From contig NZ_JAUXXP010000046.1 in the NCBI RefSeq assembly GCF_030684895.1, positions 1 through 64,000 of the forward strand: a stretch of DNA of 64,000 nucleotides. The letters are read 5' to 3'. Below the pieces are notes generated by a model. It saw nothing but the letters and a program-made list of their open reading frames with translations. It did no database searches and was not told the origin of the DNA. Each line of letters opens with the position of its first letter. The first letter of the stretch is position 1. The position numbers were made by a program, and so were the translations under genes. Below, piece by piece: positions 11,323 to 22,309 of this stretch. Origin of the DNA: Pseudomonas sp. Lineage in GTDB: Bacteria; Pseudomonadota; Gammaproteobacteria; Pseudomonadales; Pseudomonadaceae.

Positions 11323-11601
11323 ATGAAACTGTGGATCGTGTTGCCCATGCTGCTGTTGGTGCTAAGCGGTTGTGCGGGGAAAACGGCTTATCGCAACAGC
11401 TGCGCCAATCAGCTGGACGCTGCCTGGCGCGAGCTGGACCTGGCCAAGGCTGAGGGCTTTGCCGGTACGGTGAGTTACTCCAAGGCGTTGTCGCTGCTGA
11501 CGGCGGCGAAAACCCAGCAGCAGTTCGAGGGTTACAAGGGCTGTACGGCGAAGTCCGAACGGGCCCGTTTCTATATCCGTGAGTCGCGAGCAGGCCGCTA
11601 A
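11323..11601 (+). CDS. Small lipoprotein, unknown function
   Basis: MKLWIVLPMLLLVLSGCAGK: lipobox LSGC; 92 aa; RBS AGGAG upstream. Confidence 0.75.
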   Translation: MKLWIVLPMLLLVLSGCAGKTAYRNSCANQLDAAWRELDLAKAEGFAGTVSYSKALSLLTAAKTQQQFEGYKGCTAKSERARFYIRESRAGR

Positions 11602-12206
11602 TGCAACTGGATTTCAGCGCACTCGAACCGCTCGAACGCTACCGCTGGCTGGCCTCGACCATCACCCCACGACCGATTGCCTGGGTCTCCAGCCAATCGG
11701 TCGAGGGTGTTAACAACCTGGCGCCGTTCAGCTTCTTTCAGGTGATCAGCGATGACCCACCGACCTTGATGGTCAACGTCAATCACCGCGCCGATGGTGG
11801 CCTCAAGGACACCCTGCTGAATGTGCAAGCCAGCGGCGAGCTGGTGATTCAGTTGGTGTCCTTTGCCCAGGCCGAGGCGATGAATGCCAGTGCAGCGGTG
11901 CTGCCCTACGGCATCAGCGAGTTCGAGCAGTGCGGCATCGCCAGCCAGCCTTCGCAGCGAGTCGCACCGCCTCGGGTGGCCGGTGCGGCGGTGGCCTTTG
12001 AGTGCCGGGTGGCGCAGATTCAGGCCTACCCGGCAGATAAGCCCAATTGCCATCTGATCTTCGCCGAAGTGCTGTTGGCGCATATCGACGATGCGGTGCT
12101 CAATGAGCAGGGCCGTATCGACAGCAGTCAGCTCGACCTGATTGGTCGTCTCGGCGGCAGTGGTTATACCCGCACGCTGCAGCGCTTTGAACTACAACGC
12201 CCTTAA
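11601..12206 (+). CDS. Flavin reductase family protein (FMN-binding split barrel)
   Basis: PRPIAWVSSQSVEGVNNLAPFSFFQVISDDPPTLMVNVNHR is characteristic of DIM6/NTAB flavoproteins. Confidence 0.87.
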   Translation: MQLDFSALEPLERYRWLASTITPRPIAWVSSQSVEGVNNLAPFSFFQVISDDPPTLMVNVNHRADGGLKDTLLNVQASGELVIQLVSFAQAEAMNASAAVLPYGISEFEQCGIASQPSQRVAPPRVAGAAVAFECRVAQIQAYPADKPNCHLIFAEVLLAHIDDAVLNEQGRIDSSQLDLIGRLGGSGYTRTLQRFELQRP

Positions 12207-14890
12207 GCGCGTTGCAGTCGGCGCAACAGCCACTTCTCCGCTTCAACACAGGCGCATACCCCCAGCGCTACCAGCAGGCACCAGCCCCAGGCGAATGCCG
12301 GCAGGGCGGCGGTGGCGAAGACCTGTTGCATGGCCGGCCAGTAGGTGAGCAGCAGTTGCAGGCTGAGCAGCAGGCCGACCATGCTCCAGATCATCGGGTT
12401 GTCGCGCAGGCCAAAGTTCGCCGGCCCTGCGAGGTGCCGGCTGCTGAACAGGTAGCCGATTTCGCAGGCAACCACGGCGTTGACCGCCAGGGTGCGGCTG
12501 CTTTCAAGGCTCCAACCGAGCATCTGGGTGTAGAGGAACAGGCCCAGACTGGCCAGGGTCATCAGCGTGCCAATAAACAGCACGCGCCAGAGCAGGTGCC
12601 GGCTGAGCAGATTGACCTTGGGATCGCGTGGCGGGCGGCGCATCAGGTCGGCTTCTGCCGGCTCAAACGCCAGGGCCAGCGCCAGGGTCACGGCGGTGAT
12701 CATATTAATCCAGAGAATCTGCAAAGGAGTTATGGGCAAGGTCAGGCCCAGGGCGATGGCCGCCAGCAGGATCATCGCTTCGCCGCCATTGGTGGGCAGG
12801 ATAAACAGGATGGTCTTCTTCAGGTTGTCATAGACCGTGCGACCTTCCTCGACTGCATGGGCGATGGTGGCGAAGTTGTCGTCGGCCAGGACCATTTGCG
12901 CGGCTTCCTTGGCCGCCTCGGTACCCTTGATACCCATGGCGATGCCGATATCCGCACGTTTCAGGGCCGGCGCGTCGTTGACCCCGTCGCCGGTCATGGC
13001 CACCCGCGCGCCGCAGGCTTGCAGGCGTTCAACCAGGCGCAGTTTGTGCGCCGGGCTGGTGCGGGCGAATACGCTGGTGGTGGGTAGCAACTGATCCAGC
13101 TGACTGTCGCTGAGGCTGTCGAGATCGGCGCCGGTCAGCGGTTTGCCATCGCCCAGGCCGAGGCGCTGGGCAATGGCGCTGGCGGTGCCGGCATGGTCGC
13201 CGGTGATCATCTTCACCGCGATGCCGGCGCTGTGGCAGTCGGCGATGGCGGCAATGGCTTCTTCGCGGGGTGGGTCGAGCATGCCAACCAGGCCTAGCAG
13301 CACGTAATCGCCGTCCAGGTCCTGATAGTCGAGGCTCTGCTGCGGTTCGCCGAGCGGCCGAATGGCCAGGCCGAGCATGCGCAGCCCCTGGCTGGCGCCG
13401 CTGTCCAGGGCTTGATGCCAGTGGCGTGGGTCGAGCGGTTCGGGATGGCCGTCACGCCATTGGCGGTTGCAGGCTTCGAGCACACGTTCTGGCGCGCCGA
13501 TCATATAGATCAGGCCATGGCGGGCATGGTCATGGTGCAGGCTGGCGGTGCAGCGTTGTTCTGAGCTGAAGGGGATGGCATCGACCTGCGGCAGGTTGCG
13601 CGCTTCGTGCTGCAACTCCAGACCGATCTTACCGGCCAGGGTCAGCAGGGCGGCTTCGGTGGGGTCGCCGCTAATGCTCCAGCCGTTCTCGTCGCTGCGC
13701 AGGCTGGCGTTATTGGCCAGCAGGCCGGCACGGGCCAGCTCGCGTAGGTCATCGGCGGCGTCCAGTTGGCACAGCTGGCCGTCATCGCAGTGAATGCTGC
13801 CTTGCGGTGCATAACCGACGCCATCGACGCTGTAATGGTGGGCGGCGGTAAACACCTGCTGCACGGTCATCTCGTTGCGCGTCAGGGTGCCGGTTTTGTC
13901 TGAGCAGATCACCGTGACCGCGCCGAGGCTTTCCACCGCTGGCAGATGGCGAATGATCGCCCGGCGTTTGGCCATGCGCTGCACGCCGAGGGCGAGGATG
14001 ATCGTCAGCACCGCCGGCAGGCCTTCCGGAATGGCCGCCACCGCCAGGCTGACTGCGGCTAGCAGCATGTCCTCGGCGCTGTAGCCCCGCAGCAGCACGC
14101 CAAAGACAAAGGTCAGCAGCGCCAGAACCAGAATACCCAGGGTCAGGTGGCGGGCAAATTTGGCCATGTCGACCAGCAATGGGGTTTGCAGGCTGACCAC
14201 GTTTTCCAGCATATGGCTGATCTTGCCCAGTTCGGTCTGCTTGGCCGTGGCCACCACCACGCCTGATGCGCTGCCGGCATTCACCAGGGTGCCGGAGTAG
14301 GCCATGCAGCGGCGGTCGGCGAGGCTGGTAGCGGCATCAACGGCATTAGGGTGTTTATCCACGGGCAGGGATTCACCGGTCAGCGCGGCCTCATCAATGC
14401 GCAGATCGCGGGTTTCCAGCAGGCGCAGGTCGGCGGGCACGCGGTCGCCGGCCTCCAACAGCACCCAGTCGCCGGGCACCAGTTGTTCGGCGGCAATGCT
14501 GTGTACCTGGCCGTTGCGGCGCACCCGGCTTTCCAGGCTGAGCATCTGCTGAATCGCCAGCATGGCGTGCTGGGCTTTGCCTTCCTGGACAAAACCGACC
14601 AGGGCATTGATCAGCACCACGGCAAAGATCACCGCACTGTCGAGCCATTCGCCCAGCAGCAGGGTGAGCAGGCAGGCGCCGAGCAGGACGTAAATCAACA
14701 GGTTGTGAAACTGCAGGGCAAAGCGCTTTAGCGGCCCGCTGGTCTGTTGTTGCGGCAGTAGGTTGGGGCCGTGCTCGCTGAGCCGCTGGGCGGCGTCGGC
14801 ACTGTCCAGGCCCTGGGCGCTGCTGTTGAGGTGCTGCAGGCTTTGTTGCGCCGGCAGGGCGTGCCAGTCATGGCCAGATGGCGCTTGCAT
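12203..14890 (-). CDS. Cation-translocating P-type ATPase (P2-type, Ca2+-ATPase-like)
   Basis: [62 protein letters not shown]-terminal cation ATPase domain. Confidence 0.92.
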   Translation of the reverse strand: MQAPSGHDWHALPAQQSLQHLNSSAQGLDSADAAQRLSEHGPNLLPQQQTSGPLKRFALQFHNLLIYVLLGACLLTLLLGEWLDSAVIFAVVLINALVGFVQEGKAQHAMLAIQQMLSLESRVRRNGQVHSIAAEQLVPGDWVLLEAGDRVPADLRLLETRDLRIDEAALTGESLPVDKHPNAVDAATSLADRRCMAYSGTLVNAGSASGVVVATAKQTELGKISHMLENVVSLQTPLLVDMAKFARHLTLGILVLALLTFVFGVLLRGYSAEDMLLAAVSLAVAAIPEGLPAVLTIILALGVQRMAKRRAIIRHLPAVESLGAVTVICSDKTGTLTRNEMTVQQVFTAAHHYSVDGVGYAPQGSIHCDDGQLCQLDAADDLRELARAGLLANNASLRSDENGWSISGDPTEAALLTLAGKIGLELQHEARNLPQVDAIPFSSEQRCTASLHHDHARHGLIYMIGAPERVLEACNRQWRDGHPEPLDPRHWHQALDSGASQGLRMLGLAIRPLGEPQQSLDYQDLDGDYVLLGLVGMLDPPREEAIAAIADCHSAGIAVKMITGDHAGTASAIAQRLGLGDGKPLTGADLDSLSDSQLDQLLPTTSVFARTSPAHKLRLVERLQACGARVAMTGDGVNDAPALKRADIGIAMGIKGTEAAKEAAQMVLADDNFATIAHAVEEGRTVYDNLKKTILFILPTNGGEAMILLAAIALGLTLPITPLQILWINMITAVTLALALAFEPAEADLMRRPPRDPKVNLLSRHLLWRVLFIGTLMTLASLGLFLYTQMLGWSLESSRTLAVNAVVACEIGYLFSSRHLAGPANFGLRDNPMIWSMVGLLLSLQLLLTYWPAMQQVFATAALPAFAWGWCLLVALGVCACVEAEKWLLRRLQRA

Positions 14891-15109
14891 TCGATGTGCT
14901 CCAGCGCTGTTCGGGCAATTGGGGGTTGCTGCCGTTTCGTCATATCGCGAACGAAGCGGGAACAGCCCCTATCCTAAACACCACAACAAGGGTGGGTGTT
15001 GGCTTGGATCAATTGAATGGCTCACAAGTTCGTCAGTAAAGGTTTCCAGCCGCTATGCCGTGGCAACGCGGCGCAGTAGCATCGCCAATCGGTCTTAAAG
15101 GAGTGATAC

Positions 15110-16027
15110 ATGCGCGCCAAACTGGAAACTGTGCTGCAGACGGTCAATCACGTGCTTCTGGGCAAGGAGCCGCAGGTGCGGTTGGCGTTGACGTGTTTGT
15201 TGGCCCAGGGCCACCTGCTGATCGAAGACTTACCTGGCATGGGTAAAACCACTCTCAGCCACGCCCTGGCCAAGGTACTGGGCCTGAGTTTTCAGCGCAT
15301 CCAGTTCACCTCTGACCTGCTGCCCGGCGACATCCTCGGCACCTCGGTGTTCGACAAGGATACCGGGCAATTTATCTTCCATCCCGGGCCGATCTTCGCC
15401 GAGCTGGTTCTGGCCGATGAGATCAACCGCGCCACGCCGAAAAGCCAGAGTGCGCTGCTCGAAGCCATGGAAGAGGGCCAGGTGACCATCGAAGGTGCTA
15501 CCCGGCCATTGCCTGAGCCTTTCTTTGTGATTGCCACGCAGAACCCCGTGAGCCAGGGCGGCACCTTTGCCTTGCCTGAGTCGCAGCTGGACCGCTTTCT
15601 GATGCGCCTGTCGCTCGGCTACCCCGGCAAGGCCGCAGAAAAAGCCTTGCTGCTGGGCGACTCGCGGCGCTCTTTGCTGCCCACTCTGCCAGCGCTGCTG
15701 GATCATGCAGAACTGGCTCTGCTGCAGGCCGAAGTACCGAAAGTACGCGCCAGCGATGCCCTTATCGACTATGTGTTGCGCCTGGTCGATGCTACCCGCA
15801 CCCAGCCGCAGTTCGCCTGGGGCCTGTCGCCACGGGCCAGTCTGGCGCTGCTGGCGGCGGCGCGGGCCTGGGCCTTCCTCGCCGGGCGTGATTATGTGAT
15901 CCCGGAAGATGTGCAGGCCGTGCTGCCGTCGGTGGTTGGCCACCGTCTGCGCGAGCGCGCCGACCCCGCCGGGCATGGCGCCGGCAGCCTGGTGCAGTGG
16001 TTGCTGCGTGAGGTGCCGGCGCTTTGA
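15110..16027 (+). CDS. MoxR family AAA+ ATPase
   Basis: EDLPGMGKTTLSHALAKVLGLSFQRIQFTSDLLPGDILG; Walker B LADEINRATPKSQSALLEAMEE. Confidence 0.93.
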   Translation: MRAKLETVLQTVNHVLLGKEPQVRLALTCLLAQGHLLIEDLPGMGKTTLSHALAKVLGLSFQRIQFTSDLLPGDILGTSVFDKDTGQFIFHPGPIFAELVLADEINRATPKSQSALLEAMEEGQVTIEGATRPLPEPFFVIATQNPVSQGGTFALPESQLDRFLMRLSLGYPGKAAEKALLLGDSRRSLLPTLPALLDHAELALLQAEVPKVRASDALIDYVLRLVDATRTQPQFAWGLSPRASLALLAAARAWAFLAGRDYVIPEDVQAVLPSVVGHRLRERADPAGHGAGSLVQWLLREVPAL

Positions 16028-16980
16028 TCGCCCAGCTCAGACCGCGCTGGAACCGCTGGCTGGCCCGGCGTATTCCGCCAGCCAGCAGTGTGCGCCTGAA
16101 CCAGCGGCGAATCTTTATCATCCCCAGCCGGGTCGGCGCGGCCTTTGCGCTGGCGTTGCTGTTGATGCTGCTGGCAGCGATCAATTACCAGAACAGCCTG
16201 GCCTATGGCCTGACCTTTCTGTTGGCCTCGGTGTTTGTCGTCGCCATTTTGCACACCTACCGCAACCTGGCCGGGTTGATCCTCAAGGCCGGCAGTGCGC
16301 CGGCAGTATTTGTTGGCGAACCGGCTGGTTTTCGCGTGCGCCTGGAAAGCAGCCAGCGGCCCCATCAGGCTGTCAGCCTGGGCTGGCCACCGGCCGAACT
16401 GCAGACGCTGGATGTGCCAGCTGAAGGCGTGAGCGAGTGCCAGTTAAACCTGCCGGTGATGCAGCGTGGCTGGCTACGGCCCGGCCGCCTGCGCGTCGAG
16501 AGCCGTTTTCCGCTGGGTATTCTGGTGGCCTGGAGCTGGGTCGATCTGGATCAGCGCGTGCTGGTTTATCCACGTCCCTTGCCCGGTGAACTGCCGCTGT
16601 CCGCCGGTACCAGCGAGGATCAGGACGAGGAGGGCAGTCGGCCCCATGGTCAGGGTGTGGATGACTATCAGGGGCTGAAGACGTATCAGCCCGGCGACTC
16701 CAAGCGTCGTCTGCACTGGAAAGCCTATTCCCGTGGCCAGGGTTTGCTGGTCAAGGACTTTGCCTCGATCACTGGGCGTGACCTGTATTTGGATTTCGAC
16801 GCACTGCCCGGTGATGTCGAAACCCGCCTGTCGCTGCTCTGTCACTGGGTGCTGCAGCTGTCCGAGCGTCAGCAACCCTTTGCCCTGAGTCTGCCGGGCC
16901 AGGTGCTGGGCGCCGATAGCGGCGAACTGCACCGCGATGCCTGTTTGCGCGCTCTGGCGCTGTTCGGGCGTGCGCCATGA
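16024..16980 (+). CDS. DUF58 domain-containing protein
   Basis: FPLGILVAWSWVDLDQRVLVYPRP... DDYQGLKTYQPGDSKRRLHWKAYSRGQGLLVKDF; 4-bp overlap with moxR-like gene. Confidence 0.92.
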   Translation: MIAQLRPRWNRWLARRIPPASSVRLNQRRIFIIPSRVGAAFALALLLMLLAAINYQNSLAYGLTFLLASVFVVAILHTYRNLAGLILKAGSAPAVFVGEPAGFRVRLESSQRPHQAVSLGWPPAELQTLDVPAEGVSECQLNLPVMQRGWLRPGRLRVESRFPLGILVAWSWVDLDQRVLVYPRPLPGELPLSAGTSEDQDEEGSRPHGQGVDDYQGLKTYQPGDSKRRLHWKAYSRGQGLLVKDFASITGRDLYLDFDALPGDVETRLSLLCHWVLQLSERQQPFALSLPGQVLGADSGELHRDACLRALALFGRAP

Positions 16981-18971
16981 GCCGTGTTGCCGTGATCCCG
17001 CGGATCAGCCTGACCTGGCTGCTGGTGGCGCAGGTGCTGGTGATCATTCCCCATCTGACGCATTTACCGCTGTGGATCATCGGCCTGTGGCTGGGCAGTG
17101 CGGCCTGGCGCATCCAGATTTTCCGCATGCGTGCGCGCTACCCGAATGCCTGGGCCAAGGGTGGTTTGATGCTGGCGGCGGCGCTCGGGGTATTTCTTTC
17201 CCGTGGCAGCCTGATCGGTCTGGATGCCGGGGTGGTGCTGCTGGTTGCGGCGTTTGTGCTCAAGTTGCTGGAGATGCGTACGCGACGTGATGCGCTGGTG
17301 CTGATCTTTCTTGGTTTTTTCGTTGTGGTCACCGCCTACCTGTTCGATGACAGCATGCTGATGGCCTTCTACAGCCTGCTGCCGGTCACCGCTTTGCTTG
17401 CCGCGCTGGTCGGTCTGCAACAGAGCAATCTGGCCACTCAACCCTGGCCGACCGCACGCCTGGCCGGGACGATGCTGCTGCAGGCGCTGCCGGTGATGTT
17501 GCTGCTGTTTATATTCTTCCCGCGTTTGGACCCGTTGTGGTCATTACCCATGTCCAATGACAAGGCCACCACGGGCCTCTCAGACAGCATGACCCCAGCA
17601 GATATTGCCAATCTAAGTCGCTCTTCCGCTTTGGCGTTTCGCGCCAGCTTTACTGGTGAAACACCGTCGCGTAGTGAGCTGTACTGGCGTGCGCTAACTT
17701 TGGATCACTTCGATGGGAGGCGTTGGTCGCAATCACCCTACGTTCAACATACTCCCAGTGTGGAGTGGCAAAAACGCGGTGAAGCACTGAGTTACAGCAT
17801 CGTTATGCAACCCAGCGCGCAGCGCTGGCTGTTTGCCCTGGATGTGGCGGAAACTCCACTGGAACAGACCCGGCAGATGAGCGATTTCCGTCTGCAGCGC
17901 CAGCAGCCGGTAAATCACTCGTTGATCTATCAGGTAACCTCCTGGCCGCAGGCGTTGCGTGAGTCAAAACCGCCGCAGGAAACCCAGCGCCGTGCGTTGC
18001 AGTTACCACAACGAGGTGAACCGCGCACTCGCGCCTGGGCCGAGCAGCTCAAGCGCGAGCATCCGCAACCCGAGCAACTAGTGCAGGCGCTGCTTAGCCA
18101 TTTCAACCGTGAGCCCTTTGTTTACACCCTGCGTCCGCCAAGGTTGGGGGTGAACAGTATTGATGATTTCCTGTTTGAGACCCGCAGAGGTTTCTGCGCC
18201 CACTACGCTGGGGCCATGACCTATGTCCTACGTGCTGCAGGTATCCCCGCGCGTGTAGTAGCCGGCTACCAGGGTGGCGAGTACAACCCGTCCGGCAACT
18301 ATGTGCAGGTGCGTCAGTTTGATGCCCATGCCTGGGTTGAGTACTGGCAGGCGGGGCTAGGTTGGGTCAGTGTCGACCCGACTTTTCAGGTGGCTCCTGA
18401 GCGAATAGAGATGGGCCTGGAGGAGGCGCTAGCAGATGAGCAGAGCTTTTTAGAGGACTCACTCTTTTCCCCGCTGCGCTACCGCAATCTCAGCTGGCTG
18501 AATGAGTTGCGCTTGGGCTGGGATAACGTCAACTACGGCTGGCAGCGCTGGGTGTTGGGCTACCAGAGTCAGCAGCAGCTGGAGTTTCTCCAGCGCTGGC
18601 TGGGGCGGGTAGATGCTCAGTCGCTGGTGATCGGCTTGGTCGGCGGCGGGGCGCTGCTGCTCGGTCTGCTGTCACTCTGGCTGTTTAAACCCTGGCAGCG
18701 TGAGCGCGATGTGCAGCAGCGGCTGTTCCGTCGTTTCGAGGGGCTGCTGGCGCGCCACGGCGTGCCGCGCAAACCCGGCGAAGGGCCGCGCGACTATGCC
18801 GCGCGAGCAGGCCTGCTATTGCCCGCGCAGGCTCAGGTGATTGCTGATTTTGCAGCGGCCTTCGAGGCGCAGCGTTATGCCGGACAGGCGCCTTCGGCCC
18901 TGCAGTTGCGTCAGCATTTGAAGGCGCTGCGGCGGGCGTTGCCTTGGCGTTTTACCCGTTTGGACTCATAG
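16977..18971 (+). CDS. tgpA: Transglutaminase-like membrane protein (DUF3488/DUF4129, TgpA)
   Basis: N-terminal TM region, transglutaminase core RRGFCAHYAGAMTYVLRAAGIPARVVAGYQGGEYN...FDAHAWVEYW...VDPT; operon context moxR-DUF58-tgpA. Confidence 0.92.
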   Translation: MSRVAVIPRISLTWLLVAQVLVIIPHLTHLPLWIIGLWLGSAAWRIQIFRMRARYPNAWAKGGLMLAAALGVFLSRGSLIGLDAGVVLLVAAFVLKLLEMRTRRDALVLIFLGFFVVVTAYLFDDSMLMAFYSLLPVTALLAALVGLQQSNLATQPWPTARLAGTMLLQALPVMLLLFIFFPRLDPLWSLPMSNDKATTGLSDSMTPADIANLSRSSALAFRASFTGETPSRSELYWRALTLDHFDGRRWSQSPYVQHTPSVEWQKRGEALSYSIVMQPSAQRWLFALDVAETPLEQTRQMSDFRLQRQQPVNHSLIYQVTSWPQALRESKPPQETQRRALQLPQRGEPRTRAWAEQLKREHPQPEQLVQALLSHFNREPFVYTLRPPRLGVNSIDDFLFETRRGFCAHYAGAMTYVLRAAGIPARVVAGYQGGEYNPSGNYVQVRQFDAHAWVEYWQAGLGWVSVDPTFQVAPERIEMGLEEALADEQSFLEDSLFSPLRYRNLSWLNELRLGWDNVNYGWQRWVLGYQSQQQLEFLQRWLGRVDAQSLVIGLVGGGALLLGLLSLWLFKPWQRERDVQQRLFRRFEGLLARHGVPRKPGEGPRDYAARAGLLLPAQAQVIADFAAAFEAQRYAGQAPSALQLRQHLKALRRALPWRFTRLDS

Positions 18972-19040
18972 CGACCATTGGCCACTTGTGGCTAATCAAT
19001 AAGCGCATAAGCTGGGGAGCGATTTCACAGGAGTGAGGCG

Positions 19041-19814
19041 ATGCAAGGCTTGATTGATGAGGTGCCGCGACACGTACTGCGTATACAGATGCGCTTGTTT
19101 GCCTGTCGTGAACGGCTGCGGGTGAGCACCGACGACGAGGCTTTGCACGATCTGCGCATCGCCTTGCGTCAATTGCGCAGTCTGCTGCGGCCGCTGTCCT
19201 CGGTTGCAGTCTGTGAAGACTTGCAGCAGCGTGCGGCAGAGTTGGGTCGCTTGACCGGCCCGCTACGCGATCTTGAGGTGCTGCTGGGCTATCTGCAGCA
19301 GCAAGGGCTCGACAGCGCCGCACAATCGCGCCAGCCACTGTTACAGCAGGGTTATCTGCAGCTATTGGACAGTACGCCGTTGGTAGATCTGCTGAGCGCG
19401 TTGGATGACTGGCCGCAGCAGTGGCGCCAGGCGGCCAGCAGCGGGCAGCTGCGTGGCCTGCACAAGCTGATCAGGCAGCGCTTGCGCAAAGACCGCAAGC
19501 GCTTGGCCAAGGCGCTGCTTGATCCCGCCCATGACCGCCACCGCCTGCGTTTGCTGGTTAAGCGGCTGCGCTATGCTGCCGAGGCCTATCCGCAGCTTGC
19601 CGACTTGTCTGGGCGCATGCGTATGCAGCTGAAACAGGCGCAGTCGGCGCTGGGCGATTGGCACGACCATTGGCAGTGGCTGCTGCGCGCCGAAGCCGAG
19701 ACGGATTTGCAGCCGTGCGTGCCAGCTTGGCGCACAGCGCTGCAGGCTGCCGAACAGCAGGCCGATCTGGCCCTGCAGGCATTGACCGCAGGTTTTGCTC
19801 ACGCCAGCGGCTGA
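19041..19814 (+). CDS. CHAD domain-containing protein
   Basis: Histidine/arginine-rich helices: VHDLRIALRQLRSLLRPL-type motif (ALHDLRIALRQLRSLLRPLS), HDRHRLRLLVKRLRYAAEAYPQL, LGDWHDHWQWL. Confidence 0.88.
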   Translation: MQGLIDEVPRHVLRIQMRLFACRERLRVSTDDEALHDLRIALRQLRSLLRPLSSVAVCEDLQQRAAELGRLTGPLRDLEVLLGYLQQQGLDSAAQSRQPLLQQGYLQLLDSTPLVDLLSALDDWPQQWRQAASSGQLRGLHKLIRQRLRKDRKRLAKALLDPAHDRHRLRLLVKRLRYAAEAYPQLADLSGRMRMQLKQAQSALGDWHDHWQWLLRAEAETDLQPCVPAWRTALQAAEQQADLALQALTAGFAHASG

Positions 19815-19921
19815 GTTGGCTGAAAGGTCGTTATACCTTCGGCTTGTTTGGCCGAAATGTCGTGTCACCCATGCTCGCCTTTGCCCTAAGATCACCCGCA
19901 TCTTCAGTGTTCGAGGTGGTT

Positions 19922-20719
19922 ATGGGCTTTTCCGAGTTACTCCAGGCGGTGCGCGACAATCCACAGGCGGTAGTGATTCCCGCGCAGTGGGGGCAGGGCC
20001 GCGCCAGTTTTGGCGGTTTGGTCGCCGCACTGGTGTATGAAGCCATGCGCGCTCAGGTGCCGAGCGGGCGCCCGCCGCGCTCCCTGGCTATTACCTTTGT
20101 CGGCCCTGCCGCGCCTGATGTTCCGGTGAGTTTCGAAGTGGAAGTGCTGCGCGAGGGAAAAGCCGTTAGCCAGGTGCTGGGCCGGGCAATACAGAATGGC
20201 CAGGTGGTGACCCTGGTACAGGGCAGCTTCGGCGCTGGGCGCGAGTCGCGCATCGCCGTGCAGGCCGATCCCGCGCCGCAGGCCAAGGCGGTGGAGGAGT
20301 GCCAGGAAATGCCGTATATCCCCAACGTTACCCCCGAATTTACCCGTTACCTGGCCATGCGCTGGGCGTTTGGCGGCATGCCTTTTACCAACAATCCGTC
20401 ACGCGATATGGGTGGCTGGGTGCGCTTGCGTGATCAAGGCGTGGCCGAGCCAGCCAATGAGGCGCATCTGCTGGCGCTGGTCGATGCCTGGCCACCTGCG
20501 GTGTTGCCGCATCTGAGCGCGCCGGCGCCGGGCAGCTCACTGACCTGGACCATCGAATTCGTCCAGCCGATGAGCGAGCTGAGTACTCTGGACTGGTGCT
20601 TGTACCGCGCGCAGATCGAACATGCCCGTGATGGTTACGGCCATGTTGCGGCGGCGCTGTGGTCGCCAGCGGGTGAGCTGTTGGCGATCAGCCGGCAGAC
20701 AGTTGCTGTGTTCGGTTAA
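19922..20719 (+). CDS. Acyl-CoA thioesterase family protein (TesB-like double hotdog)
   Basis: QGRASFGGLVAALVYEAM...RSLAITFVGPAAPDVPVSFEVEVLREGKAVSQVLGRAIQNGQVV; C-terminal SLTWTIEFVQP...YGHVAAALWSPAGELLAISRQTVAVFG. Confidence 0.85.
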   Translation: MGFSELLQAVRDNPQAVVIPAQWGQGRASFGGLVAALVYEAMRAQVPSGRPPRSLAITFVGPAAPDVPVSFEVEVLREGKAVSQVLGRAIQNGQVVTLVQGSFGAGRESRIAVQADPAPQAKAVEECQEMPYIPNVTPEFTRYLAMRWAFGGMPFTNNPSRDMGGWVRLRDQGVAEPANEAHLLALVDAWPPAVLPHLSAPAPGSSLTWTIEFVQPMSELSTLDWCLYRAQIEHARDGYGHVAAALWSPAGELLAISRQTVAVFG

Positions 20720-20736
20720 GCGTCCTGCGCCAGCTC

Positions 20737-22203
20737 TTATAGCTTGAGCTGGCGAATCGCCGTGTTCAGCTCACCTGCGAGACTGGCTAAGTCGGCACTG
20801 GTGACGGCTGATTGACCAGTCTGGCCGACGGTCTGTTCGGTCACGTCGCGGATGCGGATCACCGCGCGGTTCATCTCTTCGGCCACCTGGCTCTGCTGCT
20901 CGGCCGCTACCGCTATCTGCGTATTGCTTTCCCGCATAAGCGCCACGGATTCGGTAATCGCCACCAGCGCCTGGCCGGCTTCACCGGCCTGTTTGACGCA
21001 TTCATCGGCTTTGATCGAGCTGTCCTGCATAAAGTCCACGGCATCGCGGGTGCCGCTTTGTAGGGTGTTGATCATCTGGGTGATGACGTCGGTGGAGTCT
21101 TGCACGCGTTTAGCCAAGTTGCGCACTTCATCGGCGACCACGGCAAAGCCACGGCCCATTTCGCCGGCGCGAGCAGCTTCGATGGCGGCGTTTAGCGCGA
21201 GCAAATTGGTCTGTTCGGCAATGCCGTGAATCTCACTGACCACACCGCCGATCTTCTGGCTGTCGACCGCCAGCTGTTCGATCATCTGCGCGGTCTGCTG
21301 CACACCGCTGGACAGCCCGGAGATCGACAGGCTCACGCGGTTGACCGCCTGCTGGCCGCTGCGCGCCAGGTGCTCAGCGTTCTTTGATTGGTCACGGGTA
21401 TCAGCCGTGTGCTCGGCGATATGGTGCACGGTGGCGGACATTTCGTTGATGGCGGTGGCCGCCTGTTCGGTTTCGCTCTGCTGTTCGAGCATGCCCTGGC
21501 GCACATCACGCATATTGCCGGCCAGGCGTTCGGCGCCTTCATCCAACTGCGCCGCCGACTGGGCGACGATACCAACCACCCGTTGGTAGCCAGCCTGCAT
21601 GGCATTGAAAGCGCTGGCCATCTGGCCCACTTCATCTTTGCAGTCCAGCGGCACACGGGCGCTGAGGTCGCCGCTTTTTTCCACCTGCAGCATCACATCC
21701 TTGAGGGTGTTGAGGTGGCTGAGCAGAAAGCGAATCAGCAACTGTGAGGCCGCCAGCAAGAGCAGCATCAACAGCGCGACGACCAGGGCATAGCTGGGTG
21801 CACGGTCGAAAAAAACCTCGGTTAGACTCGGTGCCGAAGCGGTGATGGCCAGGCGTTGGCCGTCTTCGCGGACGATGACTTCGGCGCCGATCAGCCCATC
21901 GCTGCCGTTTAAATCGACCCAACCACGTGCGTTAGCCAGAGCGCTGCCCTGATTGTCCGGCAAGCGTGGCGTCTGCCCGCTGGCAACGCTCAGCAGATTA
22001 CCAACCTTCGGCAAGGCCTGCTCCTGCGGCCATTGGCTTAATAAGCGTGCCTGCTGCTGCACAGCCTGCTTGGCGGCATCGTGATGCACCTGTTGTTCCA
22101 GGTGCAGCGCATAGAGCACCAGCAGCAGCGTGGTAAAGAAGGCCACGGCATTTACGGCCCAGAATTTGTACTTCAGGGAAAGGTCGCTGATCCAATGGCC
22201 CAT
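20737..22203 (-). CDS. Methyl-accepting chemotaxis protein
   Basis: Two TM segments, HAMP, signalling hairpin [44 protein letters not shown]. Confidence 0.93.
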   Translation of the reverse strand: MGHWISDLSLKYKFWAVNAVAFFTTLLLVLYALHLEQQVHHDAAKQAVQQQARLLSQWPQEQALPKVGNLLSVASGQTPRLPDNQGSALANARGWVDLNGSDGLIGAEVIVREDGQRLAITASAPSLTEVFFDRAPSYALVVALLMLLLLAASQLLIRFLLSHLNTLKDVMLQVEKSGDLSARVPLDCKDEVGQMASAFNAMQAGYQRVVGIVAQSAAQLDEGAERLAGNMRDVRQGMLEQQSETEQAATAINEMSATVHHIAEHTADTRDQSKNAEHLARSGQQAVNRVSLSISGLSSGVQQTAQMIEQLAVDSQKIGGVVSEIHGIAEQTNLLALNAAIEAARAGEMGRGFAVVADEVRNLAKRVQDSTDVITQMINTLQSGTRDAVDFMQDSSIKADECVKQAGEAGQALVAITESVALMRESNTQIAVAAEQQSQVAEEMNRAVIRIRDVTEQTVGQTGQSAVTSADLASLAGELNTAIRQLKL

Positions 22204-22309
22204 GCAGGTGTCTCGTGTGAGGTGAAGGCTTGGCAAAGTGCCAGTAGTGTCGCTCAGCCTCACAGTGGATCTATTGATCCTTATCAACCGCACTGCGCGA
22301 TTGGACTAA

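Noticed and set aside
12212-13087. 291-aa plus-strand ORF inside the P-type ATPase gene
   Set aside because: Gln/Ala/Gly-rich shadow of the ATPase; no independent support.
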